From positions 1 through 29,870 of the forward strand of contig DJTQ01000161.1 of assembly GCA_002439285.1 (NCBI GenBank): a DNA stretch of 29,870 bases, in the 5' to 3' direction. This document shows positions 7,578-15,154 of this stretch, piece by piece (position 1 is the stretch's first letter; every line of letters begins with the position of its first letter). The DNA comes from Paenibacillaceae bacterium UBA6304. GTDB lineage: Bacteria; Bacillota; Bacilli; Paenibacillales; Paenibacillaceae. The notes beneath the pieces were generated by a model that saw only the letters and a list, made by a program, of their open reading frames with translations, had not been told where the DNA came from and made no database searches. A program made the position numbers and the translations under genes.

Positions 7578-8090
7578 CTAAATGAGGCTTTGCTTCCAAT
7601 CCCTGCGCCTAACCCTACAGGTCCAGGAAAAATCGACCAGAACCAACAACAGCAACAACGGTCCAGCTATCTCCCATGCCGGGCGTAGCACTTCGAACAA
7701 CTTCTCCATGAAGGGGTGAAGATAGCGGAGAATCGTCAAGGAAAGCACTCCCCAATAGAATGAAAACCGGAGGCATATATGTCCGTTCAGTTGCCACCGG
7801 TTATTGGAGTAATCCCACCATTTACGCCCGAACAGGCCCTGGAGCAAATACCCGCTTACATATTCAACCGCTGTTGGAACCGTAAAACACAATACGGTCA
7901 TCAGCCATAGATCTTGAGCTTGTCCCGCGAAAAGAAGCAACATCAAGGGTGCGACTCCGTACATCGGCTTGTAGGGACCTTTCATAAAACCTTCTTTCCA
8001 GAATACGCCCGTCGTGATCAGACTATATACATTTTCCAGAATCCAGCCGCAAACCGAATAGGTCAGAAAATAAAAAAGCGACTCCGCCAC
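7578..8090 (-). CDS. Small polytopic membrane protein, putative ABC-transporter type IV family (CmpB-like)
   Basis: This 170-residue protein has about four or five membrane helices. The opening FLTYSVCGWILENVYSL, the GFMKGPYKPMYGVAP patch and the EYVSGYLLQGLFGRKWWDYS segment mark the family annotated 'putative ABC transporter permease' (Pfam ABC_trans_CmpB, formerly DUF1113). No partner ATPase is nearby, so a transport role is doubtful. It starts with GTG at 8090, supported by GGAGGTGA 7 nt upstream. It lies 43 nt upstream of the deacetylase gene on the same strand and is probably transcribed with it. Confidence 0.8.
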   Translation of the reverse strand: MAESLFYFLTYSVCGWILENVYSLITTGVFWKEGFMKGPYKPMYGVAPLMLLLFAGQAQDLWLMTVLCFTVPTAVEYVSGYLLQGLFGRKWWDYSNNRWQLNGHICLRFSFYWGVLSLTILRYLHPFMEKLFEVLRPAWEIAGPLLLLLVLVDFSWTCRVRRRDWKQSLI

Positions 8091-8212
8091 CGACGTATCA
8101 CCTCCGCCTTTTCATAAAGTTATCCAGCAACAATCGTCTTCCCTATTATGACTGTCTCCAGGCCGATTATGCGCGAAGTTAAACCCAGGGTTTGAGCCCT
8201 AAGAAAAAGTCA

Positions 8213-8243
8213 TTGACAATTGCCTGAATTTGCCTCATTTTAT
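8213..8243 (+). promoter_or_regulatory. Possible promoter of the small membrane protein gene
   Basis: A perfect TTGACA (8213-8218) is followed 17-19 bp later by a T-rich -10 candidate (CATTTTAT, 8236-8243), just upstream of the AAGGAG and GTG start at 8269. The -10 is poor. Confidence 0.4.
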
Positions 8244-8268
8244 GTCTAAATGAAAGGAGCGATGGAAT

Positions 8269-8736
8269 GTGGGGCTTCACCTCAAAGGAATTCTAATCCC
8301 TCTATTAGTCATGCTACCGAATCTTGTTTTTTTGTTTCTGGGTCCGCATCATATGCCTCAGAACCTGTCGACGTCGTCTGCCGTCATTACGGTTCTGGAA
8401 CGGATCGGCCAAATATCCTGTTTTGCGATGCCGCTGGTATTCGGACATAAAATTGCGGAGCAGCCCGTGAACTTCACACCTGTTCTCATGGGGATCTGTA
8501 TGCTGCTATACTACATCTGCTGGATCCGTTATTTTGCCGGCGGCAGAGAATTCGCGTTATTGTATGAACCGTTAGGCCCGGTTCCCATACCTATGGCCTT
8601 ATTCCCGATCCTTTATTTTTTGCTTCTCGGAGTTTGGATGAAATCTTATCTGTTCGTTGTTCCTGCGCTTCTGTTTGCTATCGGTCACTTTATAAACAGT
8701 TGGAGCGTATATGCAGGGTTAAAATTAAAATCATAA
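8269..8736 (+). CDS. Hypothetical integral membrane protein
   Basis: The 155-residue product is almost entirely hydrophobic, with about five predicted helices: near residues 5-24, 37-57 (partial), 70-90, 107-124 and 125-150. No recognised family motif is visible. The GTG start at 8269 has AAGGAG 9 nt upstream, and nearby ATG codons at 8262 and 8267 are out of frame. The gene is monocistronic, with a TTGACA element upstream and the terminator of a convergent tRNA gene downstream. It could be a small transporter or sensor component, but nothing supports a specific role. Confidence 0.7.
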   Translation: MGLHLKGILIPLLVMLPNLVFLFLGPHHMPQNLSTSSAVITVLERIGQISCFAMPLVFGHKIAEQPVNFTPVLMGICMLLYYICWIRYFAGGREFALLYEPLGPVPIPMALFPILYFLLLGVWMKSYLFVVPALLFAIGHFINSWSVYAGLKLKS

Positions 8737-8750
8737 GCCGTATAAAAAAT

Positions 8751-8790
8751 CAAAAAGGCTCGCCATCTGCCAATGCAGAAAGCGAGCCTG
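8751..8790 (-). terminator. Terminator of the first tRNA-Leu gene
   Basis: On the minus strand AGGCTCGC pairs with GCGAGCCT (8782-8789 with 8756-8763), with an inner CTGC/GCAG stem, followed by TTTTT and TTTTTT tracts. It lies just downstream of the tRNA gene. Confidence 0.85.
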
Positions 8791-8806
8791 AGTTATTAAA
8801 ATATGG

Positions 8807-8891
<85 letters not shown>

Positions 8892-8936
8892 TTGGCGTCG
8901 TTATCCGCGGAGAACTTTTCCGCAGCGACAAGATAT

Positions 8937-8966
8937 AAAATATCATGCGGAGCAGGTAAGAGTCAA
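8937..8966 (-). promoter_or_regulatory. Promoter of the first tRNA-Leu gene
   Basis: On the minus strand TTGACT (8961-8966) and TATTTT (8937-8942) are separated by 18 bp, about 45 nt before the tRNA 5' end. Confidence 0.55.
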
Positions 8967-9001
8967 CCTTTTTTTGTTGATGTCCGCATCGACCGCCGAA
9001 A

Positions 9002-9565
9002 CTAGGCATGACGCTTAAAATCAGTGATCTTAGGTCCCATAAACCAAAAGAGGATTCTCCCCATTGTAAACCTTAATAATTCGCGGTACTCCTCCTTTTC
9101 TATTTCTCCGTCTAAAATCAACATCTGATATGTTTCTCCTCTTTCTGAAATGGACAGATCCGTCTCCTTGTAATCATGACTCTGATAAAACATCTTCCTT
9201 CTCAGTCTTTCATCTTGATTCGGGGCTTTTACATTGGTGGATTCAATATTCAGAATAATGCGTTTGCCGGGGTATTGATCTTTAATGAGTTGAAGAGCTT
9301 TACCTCCGTTCCCTTTTCCACGCAAAGTATCGTTTATTGCAAAATAAAATATAAAAACCAGATCTTTATAATGAATTATAGAAGCGAAACCTACAAATGT
9401 ATGATCATCGGTGAATAATAGTAAATCAGACTTGCCCAACTCACATAGCTTGATTAGAAGTTTAAATGGAATTCGTTCTTTTGCAGGAAAGCTACTTGTA
9501 TACAAATCTTTAACCGCAGGTAAAAATTCGTTGTTTTTATCTGCAATAATAGCCTGTAATGTCAT
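9002..9565 (-). CDS. GNAT family N-acetyltransferase
   Basis: This 187-residue cytoplasmic protein has the GNAT fold. The acetyl-CoA pyrophosphate loop is visible as RGKGNG (82-87) after the strand FIFYFAINDTL. Conserved strands VGFASIIHY and RIILNIES lie on either side, and the acceptor-binding N-terminal part runs FLPAVKDLYTSSFPAKERIP. The substrate cannot be told. The ATG at 9565 has AAAGGG 8 nt upstream. The gene is noticeably richer in A and T than its neighbours and sits alone between two identical tRNA-Leu genes, which may point to acquisition by transfer. It follows the second tRNA terminator by about 57 nt. Confidence 0.82.
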   Translation of the reverse strand: MTLQAIIADKNNEFLPAVKDLYTSSFPAKERIPFKLLIKLCELGKSDLLLFTDDHTFVGFASIIHYKDLVFIFYFAINDTLRGKGNGGKALQLIKDQYPGKRIILNIESTNVKAPNQDERLRRKMFYQSHDYKETDLSISERGETYQMLILDGEIEKEEYRELLRFTMGRILFWFMGPKITDFKRHA

Positions 9566-9622
9566 GATTCGAACCCTTTCTCTTCCTTCTTGTTATCTAT
9601 ATTATCGCAAATTCCGGGTATA

Positions 9623-9664
9623 CAAAAAAGCTCCTGAATCTCCGCAAAGGAAATTCAAGAGCTT
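9623..9664 (-). terminator. Terminator of the second tRNA-Leu gene
   Basis: On the minus strand AAGCTCTTGAAT pairs with ATTCAGGAGCTT (one mismatch) and is followed by TTTTTTG. It lies 19 nt after the tRNA 3' end. Confidence 0.85.
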
Positions 9665-9682
9665 GTTGATTGTTAAGTAGGA

Positions 9683-9767
<85 letters not shown>

Positions 9768-9805
9768 ATATGACGTCGATGCAATGTTTTGCAGCAACGA
9801 AATAT

Positions 9806-9834
9806 ATATTATCACTTATTTCATAGTGAGTCAA
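9806..9834 (-). promoter_or_regulatory. Promoter of the second tRNA-Leu gene
   Basis: On the minus strand TTGACT (9829-9834) and TAATAT (9806-9811) are separated by 17 bp, about 39 nt before the tRNA 5' end. Confidence 0.65.
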
Positions 9835-9851
9835 CAAGCAAAATGATTTTT

Positions 9852-9878
9852 GAGAAGCCTTATATTTAAAGGCTTCTC
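9852..9878. terminator. Hairpin after the GH105 gene
   Basis: GAGAAGCCTT and AAGGCTTCTC form a perfect 10-bp stem with a 7-nt loop, 8 nt past the GH105 stop. There is no clear U tract on either strand, so termination may be weak. Confidence 0.5.
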
Positions 9879-9885
9879 TGTCTAC

Positions 9886-10983
9886 CTATCCCTTCCACAA
9901 AGATTCCATTTCCACGCAGGCCATGACGAACGCTCCGACTCCGTGCAAATCGTTCTTCACCCTCGGCCGGGTAACGTAATTCTCGTAATCGCCCGCCGAT
10001 GTGCCGATACAGATGTCAGGCAGAACCAGCCGGTCCCGGTCATCCCATTCGATCACCGAAGTCAATCCCCGATACCCTTTCTTGGCGGCGGCCAAAGCAT
10101 CATCCCCGACTATTCCCAGCTTCACCGCTTTGGCGATGGTGTAGACGAACAAGCAGGAACCGGATGTTTCCAGCCAATTATCCGGGCGGCTTCCTTTATC
10201 GACAACCTGATACCAGAGCCCGCTACCGGCGTCCTGATAACGGATCAGCGACCTCACGAAGTCTCGCAGCACCTCCGCCAGTTCCTCCCGCCCGGCATGC
10301 CCTGCAGGCAGCAGGTCAAGAAACTGGGATAAAGCGAGGCCGTACCATCCCAGGGACCGGCTCCAGAATTCCGGAGAACACCCTGTTTCCTGATTCGCCC
10401 AAGGCATCCGCCGGCTTTCGTCCCAGGCATGGTACAAGAGCCCCGTAGCTTCATCCTTCATATTTTTGCGCATGAGCTTTTCCTGAAGCAACACATTGTC
10501 CCGCAGTACTTCTTCCCCGTACGCATTGGCATACTTCAGCGAAAATACCCCTGCCATATAGAGCCCATCCAGCCACATTTGGTGCGGATATTTATCCTTG
10601 TGCCAATATCCGCCTTCCGATGTTTTATTGAGCGTCAGGAGCAGGCTGCGCAGCTTATCCGCAGCGATCCGATACTTGGACTTTCCGCTTCGTTCATGTA
10701 GCCTGAATAAGAGGAGTCCCGCCTGAATCGCATCCAGCTCATCCCTGGCGAAATAGAAATTCCCGTGCTCATCCACCAGGTCATCCACATACTCCTGGAT
10801 ATAATCCAGGTACCGGTCTTCCTGAAGTGCTTCCCACAACATTTCCATCCCGCATAGAAACACGCCTTGATGATAATGCCAGCGGTGCGCGGGGGGCAAT
10901 CCGCCTGCCGCATAGGTGTCCATTAATGAATCGCAGGCCTTCTTGGCCCATTCCACCGGTGTGCCCGGAAGAGGAAAAGTCAT
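9886..10983 (-). CDS. yteR: Glycoside hydrolase family 105, unsaturated rhamnogalacturonyl/glucuronyl hydrolase (YteR-like)
   Basis: This enzyme removes the unsaturated uronic acid that polysaccharide lyases leave at the non-reducing end of oligosaccharides, typically from rhamnogalacturonan I. The alpha/alpha-barrel length (365 aa) matches B. subtilis YteR and YesR. The likely catalytic Asp is D139 in QMWLDGLYMAG. Other family patches are HRWHYHQGVF (33-42), DELDAIQAG (81-89), ATGLLYHAWDE and SPEFWSRSLGWYG. No signal peptide is present, so it acts in the cytoplasm after oligosaccharide import. The ATG at 10983 has AAGGAG 7 nt upstream. It is the last gene after the two sugar permease genes (75-nt gap) and probably shares their transcript. 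Confidence 0.92.
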   Translation of the reverse strand: MTFPLPGTPVEWAKKACDSLMDTYAAGGLPPAHRWHYHQGVFLCGMEMLWEALQEDRYLDYIQEYVDDLVDEHGNFYFARDELDAIQAGLLLFRLHERSGKSKYRIAADKLRSLLLTLNKTSEGGYWHKDKYPHQMWLDGLYMAGVFSLKYANAYGEEVLRDNVLLQEKLMRKNMKDEATGLLYHAWDESRRMPWANQETGCSPEFWSRSLGWYGLALSQFLDLLPAGHAGREELAEVLRDFVRSLIRYQDAGSGLWYQVVDKGSRPDNWLETSGSCLFVYTIAKAVKLGIVGDDALAAAKKGYRGLTSVIEWDDRDRLVLPDICIGTSAGDYENYVTRPRVKNDLHGVGAFVMACVEMESLWKG

Positions 10984-11030
10984 TTTAAAGCTCCTTTCCG
11001 ATTTGCAAGCTCCAGCTATTTGATTCCACC

Positions 11031-11055
11031 TGCCGTATGCCGCATGCCGCGTGCC
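11031..11055. repeat. Short 7-bp tandem repeat between permease and hydrolase genes
   Basis: TGCCGTA, TGCCGCA, TGCCGCG and TGCC run head to tail in the 75-nt gap between ytcP and the GH105 gene. The length may vary between strains. No function is evident. Confidence 0.6.
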
Positions 11056-11058
11056 ATA

Positions 11059-11934
11059 TTATCCTTTCATTGATCCCAACATGGCTCCTTTAGCAAAATG
11101 CTTCTGTAAGTAAGGATAAACCATGAGAATCGGCAGCGTGGCCACGACGATCACCGCCATCTTAATCGTCTGATCGGGCGGCGGTACCGTACCGTCCAGC
11201 GTCGCGCTGTGATCGAGACCGCTGGCAAGAACGACAATTTGTCTTAAAAGCACCTGGATCGGCCATCTCACACTATCATTGAGGTACAAAATTGCCGTCA
11301 AATAGGTATTCCAATACGTAACCGCATAGAATAGCGAGATTGTAGCGATTGCAGGCATCGACAGCGGCAGCACGATTCTGAACAAGATGCCGAAGTCGCT
11401 ACAACCGTCGATTTTGGCCGACTCTTCAAGCCCTTCCGGAATATTCTGAAAAAAGTTTTTGAGAATGATCATATTAAACGCGCTGATCGCCGACGGAAGG
11501 ATGAGGGAAGCATACGAATCAATGAGCCCGATTTCCTTCACGACCAGAAAGGTTGGGATCAAGCCGCCGTTAAACAGCATGGTGAATACGACGAGAAAGT
11601 TGACGAGCTTGCGTCCGTCCAAATCTTTTCTGGATAGGCCATAGGCCATCAGAGCGGTAATAAGCATACTAAACATCGTACCGATGGCAGTGACGCCGAT
11701 AGAGACGCCCATGGCTCTAAAGATCGTATTCGTCGAGAAAATAAACTTGTAAGCTTCCAGGCTCCATACTTTCGGAATCAGCACGAATTTGCTGGCTGCC
11801 AGCTCCGCATTTGTCGTGAACGAACCCGCCACCACATGAACGAACGGAAGCACCATAATCAAGGCGATGATGGCAAGCAGCGTAAAGTTGATAGCCGCAT
11901 AGATTCTACCGCTTATGGATCTGTCTTCTACCAT
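11059..11934 (-). CDS. ytcP: Carbohydrate ABC transporter permease (YtcP/LplC type)
   Basis: This is one of two membrane subunits of a sugar importer of the CUT1 family. The 291-residue protein has about six membrane helices. It carries the cytoplasmic EAA loop, seen as EESAKIDGCSDFGILFRIVLP (about residues 187-207), which contacts the shared ATPase. The C-terminus KGAMLGSMKG is typical of YtcP/LplC proteins. The ATG at 11934 was chosen because GGGAGG lies 7 nt upstream. A longer in-frame TTG at 11958 would overlap the previous gene. It follows the other permease gene by 20 nt. No ATPase gene is present here, so a multitask ATPase such as MsmX encoded elsewhere is expected, as in B. subtilis. 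Confidence 0.93.
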   Translation of the reverse strand: MVEDRSISGRIYAAINFTLLAIIALIMVLPFVHVVAGSFTTNAELAASKFVLIPKVWSLEAYKFIFSTNTIFRAMGVSIGVTAIGTMFSMLITALMAYGLSRKDLDGRKLVNFLVVFTMLFNGGLIPTFLVVKEIGLIDSYASLILPSAISAFNMIILKNFFQNIPEGLEESAKIDGCSDFGILFRIVLPLSMPAIATISLFYAVTYWNTYLTAILYLNDSVRWPIQVLLRQIVVLASGLDHSATLDGTVPPPDQTIKMAVIVVATLPILMVYPYLQKHFAKGAMLGSMKG

Positions 11935-11954
11935 TGCAATTCCTCCCGCAAATC

Positions 11955-12926
11955 TCAATAAACGCCTTCTTCTCCCATTTTCTTGGAGATACGATTGACC
12001 ATCATGACCATGACCAATCCGATGATGGATTTAAAGAATCCGATCGCCGTACTGTAGCTATACTGCCCCTGCCTCAAACCTGCGGTGTACACGTAAGTAT
12101 CGATGATCTCCGCCACTTCCCGGTTCATGGAGTTCAGCAGCAAGTACACATGTTCGAACCCGAGGTCAAGTACATGACCGATTTTCAGAATAAACAACGT
12201 GATGATTACGCCCCGGATCGCCGGAAGCGTAATATGCCAAACCTGGCGCATCCTGCCGGCACCGTCCATGCGCGCGGCTTCGTAGAGCCCCGGATCGATC
12301 GCCGCAATCGAGGCAAGGTAAATGATCGTCCCCCAGCCCGCTTCTCTCCAAATGACCTGAAGAATATACATCGGCTGGAACCATCCCGGACTGAGCAGGA
12401 AATTGATTTTGTCAAATCCGAAATAAACCAGCAGTTCGTTAATAATCCCGCCGTCCATCGTGACCATGACATACGTGATCGAAACGATGATGACCCAGGA
12501 CATGAAGTGCGGCAAATAGAAGAGCGTTTGAAACAGCCTTTTAAAAAAATGACCTCTGAGCTCGTTCAACATCAGCGCAAGGATGATCGGAACGGGAAAA
12601 TAAATAAACAGGTTCAATCCGAATAAAATCAGCGTGTTCTTTAAAATATTGAAAAACTCCGGCTCGGCAAACAGCCGCTTAAAATGCTCCATGCCTACCC
12701 ATTCACTGCCCGAAATCCCTTGATAAGGCTTATAGTCTTGGAAGGAGATGATAAGCCCGTACATCGGCAAATACTTAAAAATAATGAAATAGAGCACTCC
12801 CGGCAGCAGCATGACATAGAGCCATTTGTTCCTCCACAGCCGCCTTTTGAGCTCACCGTTTTTTTTGCGGTTTCGGGGCCGTAATTTCGGAGTTATGCTG
12901 GTCGAAGTGGTGGTGGCTTCCTGCAT
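11955..12926 (-). CDS. yteP: Carbohydrate ABC transporter permease (YteP/LplB type)
   Basis: This is the second membrane subunit of the sugar importer, 323 residues with about six helices after a basic cytoplasmic N-terminus. The family sequence KYLPMYGLIISFQDYKP follows helix 1. The EAA loop is YEAARMDGAGRMRQVWHITLP (about residues 217-237), and LNSMNREVAEIIDTYVY near the C-terminus is typical of LplB/YteP. The ATG at 12926 has AGAGAGGA about 8 nt upstream. It lies between the binding-protein gene and ytcP in the usual order. It is separated from the binding-protein gene by 110 nt holding a hairpin that may lower its expression relative to the lipoprotein. Confidence 0.93.
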   Translation of the reverse strand: MQEATTTSTSITPKLRPRNRKKNGELKRRLWRNKWLYVMLLPGVLYFIIFKYLPMYGLIISFQDYKPYQGISGSEWVGMEHFKRLFAEPEFFNILKNTLILFGLNLFIYFPVPIILALMLNELRGHFFKRLFQTLFYLPHFMSWVIIVSITYVMVTMDGGIINELLVYFGFDKINFLLSPGWFQPMYILQVIWREAGWGTIIYLASIAAIDPGLYEAARMDGAGRMRQVWHITLPAIRGVIITLFILKIGHVLDLGFEHVYLLLNSMNREVAEIIDTYVYTAGLRQGQYSYSTAIGFFKSIIGLVMVMMVNRISKKMGEEGVY

Positions 12927-12989
12927 GAGTCTCTTCCTCTCTGCTTCAAAATTGCGAAAACCTGACCTTGAACCAAGGAAAATGAATGG

Positions 12990-13025
12990 AAAAGGCTACT
13001 GAACCAAAATCTTCAATAGCCTTTT
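12990..13025 (-). terminator. Intra-operon hairpin, likely attenuator between binding protein and permeases
   Basis: On the minus strand AAAAGGCTA(T)TGAA pairs with TTCA(G)TAGCCTTTT. The stem is AU-flanked and followed by a moderately T-rich stretch. It sits 11 nt after the binding-protein stop and before the permease genes. Such elements commonly give excess binding protein over permease. Confidence 0.6.
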
Positions 13026-13036
13026 CAATTACCGTG

Positions 13037-14590
13037 CTATTTTGCGGCAGCAGCGTTGTATTCCTCGATGATTTTTGATCCGCCCCGGCTCTTCCAATCC
13101 TCAACCGCTTTATCGAATCCGGCTTTGTCAAGCTGGCCGTACATATATTTATAAGTTGCATCCGTAATAAGCTGCTGCAGCTCCACGCCTTTCTCCGTGT
13201 AAGTCGCCGAATCCAAAGCAGCCGTCGGATCAGGCACGCCTACCTTCACATTTTCCTTCAGCAGTTCCTCGGCATGAATTCTGCCTGGCAGCGTGTTGTA
13301 GCTCTCGTACATGCCGTTCGTCTCGGATTCTCCGATGACACTATCCTTGAACGGCTTCACTTCGCGCTCGATCAATTCCTTGTCGTCCCCAACCTTCGCC
13401 TTGCCTTCTTCAACGGTGTAGTGCGTGCCCTCGATGCCCCAGAACATCAGATTGGCCAGTTCCGGAGTCATCATCTTGTCAAAGAAGGTAAGAATCTTCT
13501 TCAGTTCGGCTTCATCCTTCACAGCGGATTTTGGGAACAAGACGAGATTGTTATAGCCCGGAATCATCCATTGGGCAAATTTCCCGTCCGGACCGGCGAC
13601 CATGCTGTGCGTATCCAGAACGGCGTCCGGGAAGTTCTTGATCAAATCCTTGTTCAGTGAATCGATATCCTGCATTGATCCGCCGATATACATCCCGGCC
13701 TTGCCGCTGGTGAACATATTTACGGCATCCGTCTTGCTCGTCGCCGCAAAATCCTGGTTCATGTAACCGCCGTCGCGCAGCTTTTTAAAGAAATCCATCG
13801 TATCGACATACTGCGGGAACGTGAACTCCGGCTGGAGCTGGCCATCCTGAGTCCCCCAAGTGTTCGGTGTTCCGAACCAGGCGGATACAGTTTTGAAAGC
13901 GCCGTAGACCAGTTCATTCCGGTCGGCAATTCCCGTCGTATCCTTCTGTCCGTTTCCGTCCGGATCCTGTTCTGTAAACGCTTTCGCCATGGCGAGCAAT
14001 TCATCCACATTGGCCGGAGCGCTCAGCCCCAATTTGTCAGCCCAGTCTTTGCGGTAGATCATACCTTGGCGGGCGAGCGGTCTGCCGATGTACAACGAAT
14101 ACAGCTTGCCCTCCACTTTGGTGTTGTTCAATATTTCGGGCTTCAGCTTGTTCAGGTTCGGAAACTCGCTTAAGTAAGGGCCGATTTCCCAGAATTGTCC
14201 GTCCTTGATCGCCTCTTTCATCTGGACGAAGGTGCTTTGATTCTTCAGGTAAGTGACTTGGGGCAAAGAGCCGGTAGCAAATGCGGTATTCAGCTTTTCC
14301 TCATAAGAATCAGCAGGGAAAAATTGATAGGTCAACTTCGTATTCGTCAATTTCTCGATTTCCGTCTTGATCGTATCCGGCGGAGCTTCTGACGTATTTA
14401 ATGGAAGCATAATCGTGATTGCCGTCGGTTCTTCCGGTTCAGCCGTTTTGGCCTCCCCGTTCGTAGCTTTTGAAGGAGCAGGCTCGTCTGTCGCAGTCGC
14501 TTTGCTGTTGTTGTTGCCGCCGCAGCCGGCCAGCATGACACTGAATGCGAGCAGCGCAGTCAGCAAGATGGTGAAAGACTTTTTCTTCAT
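13037..14590 (-). CDS. ytcQ: Extracellular sugar-binding lipoprotein of ABC transporter (YtcQ-like)
   Basis: This lipoprotein captures oligosaccharides for the adjacent permeases. The signal peptide ends in the lipobox LAGC with C23 lipidated, followed by an Asn/Ala/Thr-rich linker to about residue 55. The mature part is a family 1 solute-binding fold. DPDGNGQKD (209-217) has the spacing of the calcium-binding loop known in the alginate-binding protein AlgQ. The ATG at 14590 has GGAGGTC about 8 nt upstream, and longer in-frame starts place the signal peptide internally. The protein is clearly paralogous to the one at 15155-16669. Upstream lies the two-part motif shared with that gene (14682-14716), so it is probably controlled by the AraC regulator at 16858. 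Confidence 0.92.
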   Translation of the reverse strand: MKKKSFTILLTALLAFSVMLAGCGGNNNSKATATDEPAPSKATNGEAKTAEPEEPTAITIMLPLNTSEAPPDTIKTEIEKLTNTKLTYQFFPADSYEEKLNTAFATGSLPQVTYLKNQSTFVQMKEAIKDGQFWEIGPYLSEFPNLNKLKPEILNNTKVEGKLYSLYIGRPLARQGMIYRKDWADKLGLSAPANVDELLAMAKAFTEQDPDGNGQKDTTGIADRNELVYGAFKTVSAWFGTPNTWGTQDGQLQPEFTFPQYVDTMDFFKKLRDGGYMNQDFAATSKTDAVNMFTSGKAGMYIGGSMQDIDSLNKDLIKNFPDAVLDTHSMVAGPDGKFAQWMIPGYNNLVLFPKSAVKDEAELKKILTFFDKMMTPELANLMFWGIEGTHYTVEEGKAKVGDDKELIEREVKPFKDSVIGESETNGMYESYNTLPGRIHAEELLKENVKVGVPDPTAALDSATYTEKGVELQQLITDATYKYMYGQLDKAGFDKAVEDWKSRGGSKIIEEYNAAAAK

Positions 14591-14651
14591 ACCATTTTGA
14601 CCTCCATTTGACTTGGATTGATTACAAGCTTCACAATACCTGCTCTGCCAA

Positions 14652-14716
14652 ATTACGAATACAATCATTTCCTCATAAATGCCATTTCGGCCAGGGATCT
14701 GGATAAATGATTATCA
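14652..14716 (-). promoter_or_regulatory. Candidate AraC operator and promoter of the ytcQ-yteP-ytcP-yteR operon
   Basis: On the minus strand TGATAATCATTT (14705-14716) is followed by 16 bp and GAAATGG (14682-14688). A weak promoter with -35-like CATTTA abutting GAAATGG and -10-like CGTAAT (14652-14657) follows. The same two boxes with the same 16-bp spacing lie before the second binding-protein gene. Weak core elements fit an activator-dependent promoter. Confidence 0.5.
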
Positions 14717-14740
14717 TGATACCGCCATAATGCCTTAGAA

Positions 14741-14758
14741 AGACGCCTAGTGGCGTCT
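14741..14758. other. Perfect 7-bp hairpin upstream of the ytcQ promoter region
   Basis: AGACGCC and GGCGTCT flank a 4-nt loop. On the minus strand TTTCT follows, so it may help stop readthrough into the operon, although the stronger terminator at 15107-15134 already does so. Confidence 0.4.
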
Positions 14759-14773
14759 AATAAAACAGAATCC

Positions 14774-14942
14774 TAACGGAAATCAGGAACGTTATTCGTG
14801 TCAAATTGACCGTTTCTCTTCTGTAACGGAACTAAAAGCCGTTATTTAGTCCGAAACCACTCCATCTGGTCTGATTTCTACCAAATAAGGTTTCTGGGTT
14901 CCGTTATTTCCTCCCGACAATGCGACTATACTAAAATAACGG
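14774..14942. repeat. Intergenic cluster of TAACGG/CCGTTA inverted repeats
   Basis: Three hairpin-capable units occur in 170 bp. They are TAACG/CGTTA (14774-14794), TAACGG/CCGTTA (14824-14844) and CCGTTATTT/AAATAACGG (14901-14942), with extra fragments such as TTCCGTTATT. Together with the 9-bp repeats that follow, they fill the 564-bp space between the two binding-protein genes. The composition resembles a dispersed small repeat family, but a genome search would be needed. No coding potential was recognised here. Confidence 0.65.
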
Positions 14943-14991
14943 CTCTGAGTTCCTTTAACTATAAATTATGGAGACTTTCGAGATAGGAAGA

Positions 14992-15036
14992 ACTTGCGGA
15001 ACTTGCGGAATATGCGGAATATGCCGAATTTGCAGA
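14992..15036. repeat. Five head-to-tail 9-bp repeats
   Basis: ACTTGCGGA occurs twice, then ATATGCGGA, ATATGCCGA and ATTTGCAGA follow without gaps. The unit is a multiple of three, so an open frame through it encodes C-G-T/C-G-I, but there is no convincing ribosome site or homologue. It is probably a non-coding simple repeat. Confidence 0.75.
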
Positions 15037-15106
15037 TCGCGTCTGGAACGCAATATGGTTTCTTTGGCCTGCAATGCTAATTCCAAGGTTTATACTTCTA
15101 TAATGC

Positions 15107-15134
15107 AAAAAAAACGCCGTGCCTCTGCACAGCG
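15107..15134 (-). terminator. Rho-independent terminator of the second binding-protein gene
   Basis: On the minus strand CGCTGTGC, AGAG loop and GCACGGCG (one G-U pair) are followed by eight T residues. It separates this gene from the downstream ytcQ operon. Confidence 0.9.
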
Positions 15135-15154
15135 GATTCCAAATACATTCGAAT

